Source of the DNA: Podocnemis expansa
Taxonomy: Eukaryota > Chordata > Testudines > Podocnemididae
Assembly (NCBI GenBank): GCA_007922195.1
Contig: ML681997.1
Location: 15,143,260 to 15,207,259 of the forward strand
DNA length: 64,000 nt
Direction of reading: 5' to 3'
The translations under genes and the position numbers were made by a program. This document shows positions 11,633 to 24,677 of this stretch, piece after piece. A model generated the notes under the pieces. It saw only the letters and a list, made by a program, of their open reading frames with translations, was not told the DNA's origin and did no database searches. How positions within the stretch are numbered: position 1 is the first letter of the stretch; the number at the start of each line of letters is the position of its first letter.

Positions 11633-13440
11633 TAGGAGTCTAAGTTCCAGAGCTTATGGATTAAACAAGAGAGAAAACAAGGAAGACTTTTACTAGGAGT
11701 TAGGAGCCATGGAAAATTGCCATTATTTTTATGGATTCTCTACATATTTAGCAAGGCACTGGTTGTCTCCTGACACGGAAGAAAGAATTACATTAACTGA
11801 AATATCACTGACACCATTTCCTACAGCACCCAACTGTTCCTTGGAGGTTTCCCATCTAAGGACTGACTAATATGTCGAGTACTGAGCTCTTTGGAAAAGC
11901 TGGCCATAACCATAACATTGGGAGTTGCTGGATGGTGTGCTGAATACTTTTCAAAAACTAGAAGGCAGGGGCATAGGCAGCCCCCATCTTCTGGCCAGAC
12001 CCCTGAGCATCAAGGAGCTTCTGGTCATGTGACTCACTCGAATTGCTGTGTAGCAAGTGGAGGTGGAGCGCCAGGGCTCTGGCTCCATTTGTTACTTAGC
12101 AAGTGGAGCTCCAGGAGAAGGAGATGTAGGGAGAGGGAGAGATGGTGAGATGAGGACCACCCACTGCAGCACCCAGCAATGGCTCACACTTTACTGCAGC
12201 AGCTGCTAGGCCAGCCAGCAGCAAGCCTCTGCGGATGCTATGGTGGGTTGACCACATCTCCAAGTGAAGGGCCTACCCCTGGCTACACACCTGCTTCAAG
12301 GCCAGAAGAGACCATTGTTGTCATCCAGTTTGACCCTTTGTCTAATGCAAGCCAAAAATAATTCCCTAGAACATGTCCTTTAGAAAAAGATCCTATCTGA
12401 ATTTTAACAATTCTAGTGACAGAGAATCTGTCATCACCCTTGGTAAATTGTTCCAATGGTTAATGACCCTTGAGGTAAAAAATGTATATCTTATTTCTAG
12501 TTTGATTTTGCCTAGCTTCAGCTTCCCACCATTGAATTATGTCATGCCTTTCAATGTTAGACTGAAGAGCCCATTAGTAAACACTTATTCCCCATGTAGG
12601 TACTTACTGACTGTAACGAATTCACCCCATAACCTTATCTTTGTTTAGCTATGTAGAATGAGCTTCTTGAATATCTCTCTTTAAGGTTTAATCATTCCCA
12701 TGGCTCTTCTGTGAACCCATTCTAATTTATTAACATCCTTCTTGAACTGTGAGAACGAGAACTGGACGGAGTCTTCTAGCAGTGGACATACCAGTGCCAA
12801 ATATATAGGTAAAATAAACTCTTTGCTCCCAGTAGAGGTTCCCCTGCTAATGCATTCAAGAACATATAAACCCTTTTGGCTACAGAATTAGATTGGGAGC
12901 TCCTGTGCAATTGATTGTCCACTTTGACCCCCAAATCCCTTTCAGAATCACTCCTTCCCAGCATATCTTGTTAGTTTAGATCACACTCTTACTTCCTAGC
13001 CACATACAATTGTATTTACCTGGATTAAACAGTAAATCGTTTCCTTGGCCCCAGTTTACCAAGTGATCCAGGTCACTCTAAATCAATGGCTAGTGTTCTT
13101 TATTTATCATTTCCTCAACTTCTGTGTCATCTGCAAACTTTATCAGTGATTATTTTATGTTTCCTTCCAGATCATTAATAAAAGTATTTACTAGCATAGG
13201 ACCAAGAACAAAACCTTGATAAACCACATTAGAAACATACTCGCTTGATGACGATTTTCTGCTTCTTATTACATTTGGAGGTCTATAAGTTAGCCATCTC
13301 TTAATCCAATTAATGTGTGCCATGTTAATTCTATATCACTCTTGTTTTTAATCAAAATATCACGTGGTACCATGTCAGATGTCTTAGTGTCTTACATCAA
13401 TACTATTACCTTTATCAACCAAACTTGAAACCACATCCCA

Positions 13441-13472
13441 AAAATAAATAAATAAATAAATAAATAAATAAA
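13441..13472. repeat. (AAAT)n microsatellite
   Basis: There are seven to eight units of aaat/aata, lying inside the CR1 remnant. Confidence 0.9.
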
Positions 13473-13758
13473 GTTGCAGTAGTCTGACAGGATCTATTTT
13501 CCATAAACCCCTGTCGAATGGCACCAATTATATTCCCCTCCTTTAATTTTTTTCTTAAATCAAGTCTTATCAATCACTTTGTTGGCTTGCCTAGGATCAA
13601 TGTCAGACTAACAGGTCCTGCTGCTTACCCTTTTTAAACATTAGCCCAACATTCAGCTTTCTTCCAAACTTTTGGAACTTTTCCAGTGTTCCAGGCCTTA
13701 TTGAAAAGCAGTAGCAATGATCCAGTGAGCTTGCCACTCAGCTTTTTTAAAACTCTTG

Positions 13759-14094
13759 GGATATGTCTACAGACACTTCGTTATTTCAAAATAAGTTAAT
13801 TCGAATTAAGAAAATGTTAATTCAAATTAAGGGAAAGCCTGCTATCGAAATGGCTGTTATTTCAAAATGGTTGTTTTGAAATAAGGCCGTTTGGACATGT
13901 TGTTTCAAAACAGTTGTTTCAAAACAATGGTGTTGTTTCATGAATGGGGTTTAAGCTGTTTCGAAACAACGGTTCTTATTTTGAAATGATGGATCCCGTC
14001 ATTTCGAAATAAGAAAACGTCGTGTGGACCTAATCTCTTTTATCTTGAAATAGCCAGTGTTATTTTGAAATAAAAGAGATGTGTAGACATACCC
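13759..14094. mobile_element. PIF/Harbinger MITE inserted in CR1
   Basis: The ends GGATATGTCTACA and (inverted) GGGTATGTCTACAC are flanked by TTG on both sides (13756-13758, 14095-14097). The arms are arrays of atttcgaaat/attttgaaat type palindromes, with 'ttaattcgaattaa' near the left end and 'gttgtttcaaaacaa' dyads in the middle. The CR1 text is continuous once the element and one TTG are removed. Confidence 0.88.
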
Positions 14095-14229
14095 TTGGAT
14101 ACTTGATATCTGGACCGGTTGATTAGAAATGTCTAACTTTTGTAGCTGCTGTTTAACATCCTCCTGAAAGACTAGCAGAATGCAAGGAGTCACTGTATGG
14201 CCTAAGAATTATTTGGGGGAAAAGCCAAA

Positions 14230-14297
14230 GGTCTGTGTTATAGAACAGATCAGACTAAATGATTACAATGGTCCCTTCTGGCCTTGGAATCTATGAC
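14230..14297 (+). mobile_element. CR1 3' terminus
   Basis: The sequence 'gatcagactaaatgatt', 'acaatggtcccttctgg' and 'ccttggaatctatgac' is the sense 3' end of a CR1, including the attctatga-like tail. Only the tail is present here. Confidence 0.75.
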
Positions 14298-14399
14298 ACA
14301 ACTGCATCAAGTGTTTTATTTTTCCCAAATCTAGAAAAAAAATATTTGTTTTAATATAGAAAATGGAGCCCTGACCTCATGTAAAAAATTTGGCTCTGG

Positions 14400-14530
14400 A
14401 CATCTCACAGCCTTCATTTTCTCATTGGTAAAGTGGGGGATAGAGAAATTTAGTTATCTCACAAGGATGTTGTGGGATTAATTAATAATGGTTGTAAAAT
14501 GTTTTGGAACGATACAGTGCTATGTGTTGC
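14400..14530 (+). mobile_element. MIR SINE fragment
   Basis: The order 'ttcattttctcattggtaaagtggggga', 'aaggatgttgtgggatt' and 'aatggttgtaaaatgttt' follows the MIR 3' half. It is an old and diverged copy. Confidence 0.65.
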
Positions 14531-15954
14531 ATTGTTATTTCAAAAGGAAACACCTTATTTTGTTTGTTTTGTGTTTTATTCTCCTTTTGCAGTGAACATG
14601 GTGTGTATGAAAGGCACTCAGAAAGCATGTTTTCTTTAAGCACAGTTTGAAGAAAAATCAAGTATTGTTTTCATATTATGGTAAATCACAACAGGTTGCA
14701 ATGGTCTTGTCACATCACATTACACACCCCTGATGAGATACAGGTTGAGTGCTCTGTATCTAAATGTTTTCATGGGTGATAAGAGGGTCACACATGAAAG
14801 TAGCCACTCTCCCTTCAAGGCAGCTGGTTCTCCCACAAGATAATCAGTTTTTTTCTGAAACATTTGGCACATCTCTCCAGTTAACAGTCCATCACATGTA
14901 GGAAAATCAGAGAAGCGTTTTCATGCTTTATTATGTGAGTGCAGCAACATGGATCGCAGTGGCAGTGCTGGTACAAAAAGCAAATAGCACTGATCCCTCT
15001 CCCCTGTCACTGGATTTGTTTTTGCACTTTCCCTGCAAAACTAATAGATTCATTATGCTGCAAATCCACTGTAAGGCATACTGCAGCTGCCATGGCAGAA
15101 AAAGGACAGATATTACATTGTCACATAACTAACCAAGCTCTCATCGACTGTTTCCCTTCAAAAGAAAGACAGCAGACTGGATCCCCCAGCACATTTCTTA
15201 CATTTAGATGGTCCTTTGTTAATAAGCCAAGCCCAGCGTTTTAACAACTGTGAGGTGAAGGGTTGAAGCAGTAATATGCCTTAAGGTCAGGTGGCACATG
15301 GTCATATTTTAATTACCACTGCCCGAGGCGATCTCCACAGGTATGTTTCCTTCCTGCATAAAACATGAATCTGGGAATGCTTTCAGAATACGCTGTCAGA
15401 TTGTCTAAGAATCCAACAGGATGTGTATCATATTAGTCTTTAAACCAAAGATAGATTTTATTTCAGTGTTTTATCCTGCATGCTCAGAAAAGCAAGAAAA
15501 AGAAACAACTTTTTGGTTTATAAACTAATAACATTGAGCAACACAAGGTATATTGTACGTTCTAGCAGGCTTTCATTTCCTTAATAAATACTCAGGCAGA
15601 GCAAGCCCTGAACACCAATATCCTTTCAATAAGAGCTAACCTTATATGGTCACTACATGATACATGATTTATTAGCTGTCATGTTAAAGTAAACTCAAAT
15701 GCACAAACTACACTGACGGAAATGGCTGTCTGGTTCCATATGGTGTTTTCATGTTTTTATGAAAACCAGATTATTTAAACACTGGGGATACCAGCACAGG
15801 TTTAACTTCTAAAGGATGAAGACAGTCTTATCCATTCCATCTGTACCAACACAATGAAAAGTGCTTGCAAGCCATGAATATGGCAAAGTACTTAGAGTCA
15901 CATTGTAGTCAGGGTTTTAAAAAGTACAGAACATTTTTGTGCAAAGAGACAGGA
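14531..15954. other. Unassigned DNA, no gene seen
   Basis: Nothing recognised. The open frames at 14923-15244 overlap in two frames and show no domain. Confidence 0.5.
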
Positions 15955-16215
15955 TAAAAACAAAACAAACGAGGAGTCCTGCGGCACTTTTTAAAGACTA
16001 ACAAATTTATTTATCTCAGAAGCTGTCTTGTACACTTGGGAGAAAATCCCACTTCCTCAGACACTTTGAAGATGGGGGAATTTACAGAATGGAAGGAAAA
16101 TAAATGCAGGCAAGTGTAAGTCATGGAATCAGGTCAGACAGTAACAGCGAAAAGGATAAAAGCAGATGGTGTTAATCCATCACTAGTCATATACTCTGAA
16201 GAACAGGGATCTCTT
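15955..16215 (-). mobile_element. Hairpin-family retroelement tail, copy 3 (single arm)
   Basis: The stretch reads 'gaggagtcctgcggcac', 'aaagactaacaaatttat' and 'gggagaaaatcccacttcc', then continues into internal sequence ('gatgggggaatttacagaatgg'). That internal text recurs in the copy at 32556-33051. Only the antisense arm and part of the body are present. Confidence 0.65.
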
Positions 16216-17111
16216 TAACCATGAAAATCAAGCTCCTCAAGGTAATTTTCTTTAAATGAGGATGCAGCATTGAAAGCATTGCTTTTGAGCATTTCTGCCC
16301 CTATTTGACACTCAAATTCAACATGCAAATTTTTATGAGGTCCTGTTCTCAGTTATTCAGGCTGAATATGAAGGAGCTGTTATGTCACATTTACTAATGT
16401 CCCCATTATGAGACTTTAGAATGTACCTTAAATAAATAAAAAGTTGACTTATTTATAATGGATAAGCTAAAATCTAGGGCAGCAAAATAATTTGTCTCTG
16501 ACTTTTCTGTTCTAGTCTCATTCCCGGCCTGTCCCTATAAAGAATATTGCTAGGATAGACTACTTCAGGGATTCCCAGAGCTAGCTCCTGCCAAGCTCCA
16601 CCCAGACCTCAGCAGTAGAAACCTGATGTAAACAGTGTGAAAGTGGCTGAATTATATTTTTCCTTCCCTTTAGAGGGCAACCATTCACCACTTCTTTGGA
16701 AATAGGACCATTGTATATCTCAGCTCAGGCCTGGAAGGAAGCTGCCTCTATGGTGTGATGAAATCTAATGCTGGAGCAAATTTAAATTCATGTTGCTGTG
16801 AGACAGTGCGTTCGCGCTGTAGTTTGCTGCACAAGCCCACATATTTACTTTTTCAGTTATTTTTGAAATCTAGGTCCAAACATTTCCATTGTAAAAGTCT
16901 GACTGAAATCTGAAGGTGGGATAAATACAAAAAAAAGTCAGTTTTCCAGATTACCTCAAATGACACTTTAGGAGGAGTCATCCCCAATCTCTTTAAGGTA
17001 TCCTTTAACACTGCACCCCTACTAACACCTAACACTTTTTCTCTATTCTTCCAATACCCAGTACAATTCAATCTACTTGTATCTTTACAGAAGATGCTTC
17101 AATTATCGACT

Positions 17112-17170
17112 GAACCAAAGGCCACTGAAATCAATAGGAGTCTTCCCCTGGACTTCCATGACTTTGGATC
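17112..17170. repeat. Short dispersed palindrome, GAACCAAAG...CTTTGGATC
   Basis: The unit starts gaaccaaaggcca and ends tgactttggatc, with 'aggagtcttcccctggac' at its centre. The arms are inverted copies of each other. It is closely similar to 1731-1790. Confidence 0.5.
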
Positions 17171-17710
17171 AGACCCTGATGTGTTTGTTGGTACCTTTAT
17201 AGTTTATTAATAAAAATGTCCTCAAGGACTTTGGTTAATCAGGAAAGTAAGGACAGAGAAAACATCCTAAATTATTTCAGACACCAAGCATCAGATTACA
17301 ATTTTGTCATTGTTCAGTTAAAACAGTGCATATTACAGCTTTCAGATACAGAAACATTTTCTGGTTCTACCTCACACATACTCACAAATACAGTTGTGGA
17401 TGGAAAAAATTCTGTAATCCGCACAAATAAATTAATGCTTCTGCTGCATAATATTCAGAATATTCTACCTTTAATGTTTTATTTGTAGACAAATTGTTTA
17501 CTTGATACATTCCCCCTTAATAGAGCCTAGACATCAACACACCTACAGTCTGACTGCCCTTTATGGTATATTGTTGAGTAAGCTGGAGTAGACGTTAATA
17601 TGTAGGAAGATGACACTATGTGCCTTTAAATACTGCAGGCCATGTTACAAATTGCAGAAGACAGTTCCACATTCCCAGGTACTTTCTTCATCTAAATGAG
17701 GCTTTGGGGG

Positions 17711-17782
17711 CCAGCTTCTCAAGTGATAAATTGGCATAGCTCTGTTGACTTCAGTGGAGCTAGGTTGATTTATGCCAGATGA
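17711..17782. repeat. Short dispersed palindrome around GTTGACTTCAGTGG
   Basis: Left of centre is 'aaattggcatagctct' and right of centre is 'ggagctaggttgatttatgcc'. The two halves pair as 'ggcatagctc' with 'gagct..gttgattt'. Similar units lie at 42651-42729 and 47701-47769. Confidence 0.45.
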
Positions 17783-20700
17783 AGATGAGTCCCTTAATCT
17801 TTATTAAGCAAAAGTTTAAAGAATAGGAGACTCTATTCTCAGTTACCCTCTACCTAATATGGTATTTAAAACCCGTGCAAAGTGGCTGGAGAATGCTACC
17901 CATGCCAAGTCATGCACTCAGCATGAGGTGAAAAAGAAACTGTTGAAGGACTTCCCGTCTAAATAAAAACACGGGGCGTGATCCTCTACCTCAGAGTTAG
18001 GGTTACTGTTCTAAATTTATTAAAATAAAACTATAGCTTTTGGAGAAAAACTGAAGAATATCTGGAAAAATGCATCACCATATTGTTGCATTACAAACAT
18101 GTTTGTGAAGTGACGACATTAAATGCAAATCTTTGGAGAATTAATTTAGTGAGCAAGAGCTCCCACTGTTCCTTATATGTATACATTATAATCTAGAAGT
18201 TTGAGGACCAGGTCTTCAGATGAAATAATCAGCATCCATCAATAACAATTTACACTAACCAATGATTTAGCCCTGAGTATTTGAGGCCGTTGTTACTTTC
18301 ATCATTTCGTACGCTGATTATATTATGTCTATTTGTTTTCACATAATTGTACACTTTAATTTTGAGGATTTTTTTTAAATATGTAAGGTCAGCTGATCAG
18401 CTGGGTAAATCAACATAACTGCAACAGAGCTACACCAACTGATATCCACTGACAAAATTAAGTGACAATAATAAGTTTCAGCACAAATGAAAATGTTTAT
18501 GTGAACTTCAGACTGTAATGGCAGAAATAAAGTGACAGAAGACTCTGCCAGCAGGGGAGGACACCATTATGCACAGGAGTTTGAGAGAATTTTTAAGAAC
18601 AGCGTTCTCTCTTAGCTTATTAACTTTCTCTTTACTGTGCTGGAGCCAAGATTAAAATCCTTTACTGTTTACTGAAGCAGCATATATAGTAACTAACAGC
18701 ACGTTATTTTGTACACACTGTTTAACATTCTTTATTGCTCCAGCTCATAAGGTTTATTGGAAATCAGTGGAGGAATTCATCCTATCTAGCATTTACTCAG
18801 CCATTATCAAGTATTGCAAAAGTGCCAAGCGGAGGGGCATAAACACCCACAATTTATGACACTTCATAAACATGCAAACTGCTGATAGAAAATTAAATTC
18901 TTTAGACACGTTATTTATGGAACAGGTGGAACTCTGGATGGCGCTCACTCAGCAGGAACCTCCACAAGGAACTGCAGTGTCCAGTTTTACCTGGTCACCT
19001 CAATTGCTTTACTCCTAAAACTCTACATCCCACCAAAACCAAAAGTGTCACACCAGCTGGTAATGGCTTAAATGAGTTTGATTCTGATGGATGGTCAGGT
19101 TCTGCTTGAACTGTGGACCAGATTGTCAGCTGGTGTAAATCTCGTGGCCTGTAATGGAATTATTCCAATTATACATGCAGAAGATTGGTGCCCTGAATTC
19201 CAGGTTTGTTATCCCATTGAAGTTAGTGAGGTTGGATTTTTATAAATGAGAGCAGATATGATTCAGAAGGATTTTCTTTTAAGAACGAAGTGGTCATTTG
19301 CCCTCCTCAATCACTCCTACACAGTCCCTTTATCTTCTTGATTTCGTAAGTGTAACTGAGAACACAAAAACCTACCATTAGTTATACTTGGTTAGTTTTA
19401 CAGCTCCTTAGGAGCAGGACCTCTGAGCCAAGCATTAAACAATTGCACTGGGAACTACGGGTGCTCGACAAGTCACAGGAGACACTCAGCACTTTGCAGG
19501 ATCTGGTCCTTAGTTAGCTGATGTAATTGTTAATGGTAAACTAATTCTGAAAACACATTGGTGCATCGTCATAGACAATTAAACAGATCAGCCCTGCTTT
19601 TTTATGGTCCATCATGTTTATATGATTCACATTGTCCTCTCCACCCTTGCAAGAGCATTTCCCGGTCTTCATACGCACCCAAAGGGAAAAGTGTACATAA
19701 CCACCATGAGCTACTTCAGATGAACAATTTGGATAGGGATGTTCAGTTTAGCTTCATGTTTCATCTTCCCAGAACCTCCCTGACACCTAATATGCCAGTC
19801 TGTTGTTTGCAGCACGTTACTATATAAATGCTAGTGGATTTGATTATCTGAGCTCTCAGAGGAAATAAATACCCAGAAATGTGTAGCTTTGCTAAGTGGC
19901 AATCTTATGCTGGTTTTGCATAATCAGGCCGTACCTTGCATCCAATAATATATTTACAATATCTTTTAGACAAAGCTCAATTTGATGAGGCTGGCTCTTC
20001 AGCAGCAGGGTGCATATATGCTACAGTGGGCTTTAGAGTAATGGTTTAGATCTCTCTACAGCATGTAGCACACATAAGCCTTGAAGCATAAAAATCATAA
20101 ATGATTAACCTACTTGGTTTCCCATAAATGACAGAAATCTGCTCTTCATGGTGTATTTGAGTTCCTAAAAACAAAGGCATTATGTCATAATCCATTGTTA
20201 AATCACACAAACTTTATAGGCTTTGCGATTATCAATCTGTCAGATTCTTAATTGATTTTGTACTGTATTAATTGCTAATTATTATATATTTATGTAGATG
20301 GCTGTTTAATTATTGTGATAAGATTCTAACTGTTGTTTTGAAAGTGGTATTTTTTCACTGCTATTTTTAAACTGCCTCTATTGCGAAATAAGCTGCATTA
20401 TAATTTGAAGAAAATAGAGTCAATAGACAATTTTTGACTGAACTGCTGTATATTTGGTTGATTGGTTTGTTTGTGGGTAGTGACTTTTTGACTAAGCAGA
20501 AATTTTCACACATGAAAACATTCATTTTCCTCAAAAATGATTAGGATTTTGTTGAAAAACAAGAGCTAAAATTGTTAGCTTCTCAACAACTAAAATGTCA
20601 AACCCACAAATGTTCAAGTTTTGGTATTTTGATGTAAAATGTTGATACAAACAAAAACTTTGATCTCAACTAAATTTGTAATGACAAAAATAATTTCCCA

Positions 20701-21708
20701 GCCAATCTCTAAAAGAAACAGAGACATTATACCTATTTCAGTTAATTTTACTTGTTTCTTTAAATGGTGCTCCATAATAGGCACTGGCTACATACTGATT
20801 TTCAGCTGGTGTGTAAGATAGATTTATAAAGTCTTAACTAGCTCAGGACCCTGCTGCCTGTGAGATCAGCTCTTTCCCATGCCATAGAGCTGTGCCTGAG
20901 ACCCATGAAGACACTCATACTGATGACGGCTGCTTTCCGGCTGTTGTCTACAAGGAAGGGCCCCTTTGGAATGCACATTCCCCACTCTGCTCCAAAATAG
21001 CCTAAGTCTGCTAACTGTGAAGACGTGCAGCAAGGCATCTCTTTTAAAGAGGATTGCTAGTGAAAGAAATAGAGGGGGCACAATGTTGTTGGAAAACAGG
21101 GGACAATGCTTGGTTTTGTGCTCGTTGGTCTTTTGCTAGTATTTCCTAGTTATGTGATGGGATTATTGAGAATTTCTTGAGTCACTGCCTTTTTTAGTGG
21201 TTTTTGGAGGTGCTCCGAGCGCTCTTTGTGCTGCCTCTTATTATTTAAGGAAAGAACAAATGACTGAGACACCAGCTTGGATCCTGCAACTGACCTAGAA
21301 TGCAATGCAGAGCCCAACTGATGTAAGAGGAATAAGGGACTTACCTGACCATGCAAATTGTGTATGAAGCCTGCCTACATCTGATTTACTAAATGTGGCT
21401 CAGTGTTTTACACACCCACAGAAAGCAAACCAAAGTCACCCCCATTAAACTCCATAGACTATAATGGAGTCATTCCATGAATGGATTTGGCCACATGTTA
21501 ATGCCTACGTCTATGCCTTATCTTGAGTTATAATCTAAACTATGGTTCTCTCCAAATTCTTCACTCTTGAAAAGTAGAAAGCACCAACAAATTCCTTCTT
21601 TTTGTTTGCAACATTGTTGATCTCAGTCTCTGGGATACAGAAAAAATTATATAAATAGAATTTCTATTTCTGCCTCTTTCTCTGTTCTAGAGAAATACAT
21701 GTAAATAA

Positions 21709-22156
21709 GGGTATGTCCACGTGAGTCTTTTATTTTGAAACAACACTGGTTGTTTTGAAATAAAAAACTGAATGTCCACACGATGTTTTCTTATTTCGAA
21801 ATGACAGGCTCTGTCATTTCAAAATAAGAACCATCATTTCGAAACAGCTTAAACCCCATTCATTTCGAAACGGCTGTTATTTCGAAATGGTTATTTCTAA
21901 ATAACACCGTTTGGACATGTTGTTTCGAAACAACACCATTGTTTCAAAACAACTGTTTCGAAACAACATGTCCAAACGGCGTTATTTAGAAATAACCATT
22001 TCGAAATAACAGCTGTTTCAAAAGCAGGCTTTCCCTTAATTCGAATTAACATTTTCTTAATTTGAATTAACTTATTTCGAAATAAGGACTTTATTTTGAA
22101 ATAACTCATTTCAAAATAACTTATTTCAAAATAATGATGTATGTGTGGACATAACC
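21709..22156. mobile_element. PIF/Harbinger MITE, TTATTTCGAAATAA type
   Basis: The ends GGGTATGTCCACG and (inverted) GGTTATGTCCACAC are flanked by TAA on each side (21706-21708, 22157-22159). The element is a near-continuous array of TTTCGAAA-centred palindromes. A perfect TTATTTCGAAATAA sits at 22072-22085 and a TTAATTCGAATTAA at about 22036. Half-sites such as 'ccgtttggacatgttg' occur inverted about the centre, so the whole element could fold into one hairpin. Confidence 0.9.
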
Positions 22157-22159
22157 TAA

Positions 22160-23156
22160 GAGATCAAAAATCTTGACAAACAGTCAACATAAAATGGACA
22201 GACAAAAAGCAAAGCAGTTTCCTTAGTGTCTAAGTCATAGTGACTTAGTAAGCCCCTGGGAGATCACAGAGCCTTTTCCTCCACTCAGCTGGGCCCTATG
22301 AGCTGTCTTTTATTTTCATTTTAATGTTGACTTTGAAAATATACCTACATGAGAATGATTAGGTAGCAAATGGTTTGCAATTTCTGTTGTAAGTCATTTC
22401 TGCAACCTATTTTGAATCATGTTTGGATGTCAGAGACCTCATCTTTTCACATGTTTAACTCCCATACTGCAGTCAATGCACAGGGTCTCCAGGCTTTGCC
22501 TTCGACAAGCCACACCACACTCTTTTTTAAGTTAAAAAAGAAACCAGGTAGTCACTCAGCCAGTCATCATGACCTTTTCTGGGCTATCTTTTATTTCAGT
22601 CTTTCACCAGTTATTCCCCAATAACCCAACCAGCTGCACTGAGTCAACTAAGCCAAACAGCAAACAGGTACAGTAGAAAGTTATTGATGGCTTTAGCAGT
22701 ATGAAGTCCTGACAATGCTTAGAAGTGTGATGCTAGCAATAAATATGATAATAATTGTCACACAACAGTGAGAGAAATGTTGAGCTTCCGAAGAGCAGAA
22801 TGAATTGCATTACCCTTTATTTATTCAGTGCTAGAAAGGAGACAAAGATGGTAGAATCAACCAACCATTTTGACATGTTTACAAGGTTTTTAAATCATGC
22901 AATGGATTATTGCAGTGCCTAAAGTATTTGAGAAACCCATTTTATGCACAGCCCATTCTGCTTGAAAAGGCAGCCTTTTTAATTTACCTTTGTTATAAGC
23001 CCCTATGAGCATAAAAGATTTTATGTCAAATAAAAAGCTGTACCCTTAGTGCCATACCCAATAACTAGCAATATTCTATTCAACCCTTTCCCTTCTCCTT
23101 CCTCTTCTCCACCACCTCTCCCCCACTATCTGGGTTTACATATTTTGGGCCCAGTC
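22160..23156. other. Unassigned DNA, no gene seen
   Basis: Nothing recognised between the Harbinger MITE and the hAT MITE. Confidence 0.5.
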
Positions 23157-23164
23157 CTCTAATA

Positions 23165-23348
23165 CAGTGGTTTTCAAACTTAGGATCGGGACAAAGTACT
23201 GGGTCACAGATCTTAAGCAGCGGTTCATGGCATTCCCTGCTGCTGCCACTGAAAGACTGGAATTCAGTGCTCAAAGATGTAATTGCTGGGTTGCATCATA
23301 AAGGATTTTTTTTAACTGGGTCCTGAGGAAAAAAGTTTGAAAACCACT
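23165..23348. mobile_element. hAT MITE (CAGTGGTTTTCAAAC ends)
   Basis: The left end CAGTGGTTTTCAAACTTAGG and the inverted right end TAGTGGTTTTCAAACTTTT are terminal repeats. The presumed 8-bp duplications ctctaata and ctcaacaa agree only partly, which fits an old insertion. It is short and non-coding. Confidence 0.75.
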
Positions 23349-23356
23349 ACTCAACA

Positions 23357-24674
23357 ATGTTGCTAGGCACCCCAAAAGGGTAGAGGTATGATGATCTAAA
23401 TTCCCATAGATATCAATGGGAGCAAGATCAGGTTCTTTGTGACCTCAACCCTCAATGACTTTGATGGCTATTTATTCTGTGCTGTACCTCATCTGCTTGG
23501 GCTTTCAGAGAAATCTTTGGCTGATCAATACAGTACCTCAGATCCTGAGATTATAAACACTGGAATCAGTGCTTAGGATGTTTTAAGGGGTCTCCCTAGA
23601 AGCTCACTAAATCATAAGATTTTTGTACTTCAGTATAAACTCCTGATCAAGAGGAAACAGTTTACCTTCAAAAATTCTTGTTTGGTTCCCTTTCTAGATC
23701 CATCAGGGCAGATCCTCAGCAGGTGTAAATAAAACCCCTTGAATCTGAAGCTATCCCAATTCACAGCAGCTGAAGATCATACACACAGTTTCTAAATCAG
23801 TGTTTTGACTTCAGTTAATCTTTACTGTCTACCTTAGAACACAATTTTAAAAATCAGAAAAAGCTATTAAACCTGTGATTTGTTTGGGAACTGTAATAAT
23901 CCAAGTAAGAAACATAAGAAGCAGTTTAGGCTGTTTTAAGACTTTGGCTTTATTTGGGTTGTAGTTAGAGGCTGGAAAATCAGGGTATGTTGCCAGCAGT
24001 AAAGCAATAGCTTTGGAGGAAAATTTGGGTTTAGCTTTAAAAAAAAATACCCACAGAGGAGTGTTTCACAACAGAAGGAAATAATAAATCCAATATGAAA
24101 TGGCCCAGGGATGGACTGAAATCCCTAAGATTCAGGATAAGAAAAAAGGAAAAATATCAGGAAAATATTGAAATAAGTCAGAAAAACCCCCGCTGCTTTG
24201 TTCCTATAAACTAGAAATTAATAACATGCACATTTTTCATTTTCGCCAAGCCCTGAAATGGTACAATTCCCATTGAATTGGGTATATATACATTATTAAC
24301 ACACATCAAATTACATTAAAGTTACATGAATGGTCTAATTTTAAATCCACAAAGCTTTGCAACAATTCATCTGTAGGGCAAGTAACGGACTGAGTGGAAA
24401 CTTTCATAGTTTGGAAGGATCAAGCAATTTCAGTGTACTGTAAATTGATTTGGTCTTCTACTTTTCTGTGGTTTGAAATGGCAGGAGTTTTTTTCTTTGT
24501 TGCGGTTTGGGGGTTTTAGTTAGTTATGTTTTGGTTTTGGTCTTGGTCTTGGTCTTGGTTGTTTTTTAAAGAAAAAGGGAAATAACTCAATGGAAGCATA
24601 CGAGACACTCCTATAAATTATGAGCAATTTGCAAAAGAGGTGACCAGGGCTCTGAGCCATGTCAATGTGTACTT
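23357..24674. other. Unassigned DNA, no gene seen
   Basis: No gene is seen. A short (GGTCTT)n-like tract lies at about 24534-24562. Confidence 0.5.
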
Positions 24675-24677
24675 AAA

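Larger units (their letters stand above)
12297..14190 (-). mobile_element. CR1 LINE fragment, antisense, interrupted
   Basis: The minus strand carries CR1 reverse transcriptase remnants: 'SERDLGVKVDNQLH' from 12964 downward and 'EDVKQQLQKL' near 14150. The plus strand matches the order of an antisense CR1 ('gagaatctgtcatcacccttgg', 'tagactgaagagcccatt', 'tctgtgtcatctgcaaac'). A Harbinger MITE at 13759-14094 splits it. The text on either side ('aaaactcttg' / 'ttggatacttgatatctgg') joins into continuous CR1. Stops and frameshifts are numerous. Confidence 0.85.
16216..21705. other. Unassigned AT-rich DNA, no gene seen
   Basis: No gene is recognised. Short dispersed palindromes lie at 17112-17170, 17711-17782 and, more weakly, about 18390-18480, 19108-19180 and 21430-21490. 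About 20480-20620 resembles the AT-rich dyad repeat at 5833-6192. Confidence 0.5.

Noticed and set aside
11968..12289. Possible hAT element (CAGGGGCATAGGC ... GCCTACCCCTG)
   Set aside because: The ends look like inverted repeats but the 8-bp flanks do not match, so the boundaries cannot be supported.
14923..15244. Two overlapping open frames of 69 and 101 codons
   Set aside because: Different frames over the same bases with no recognisable domain.
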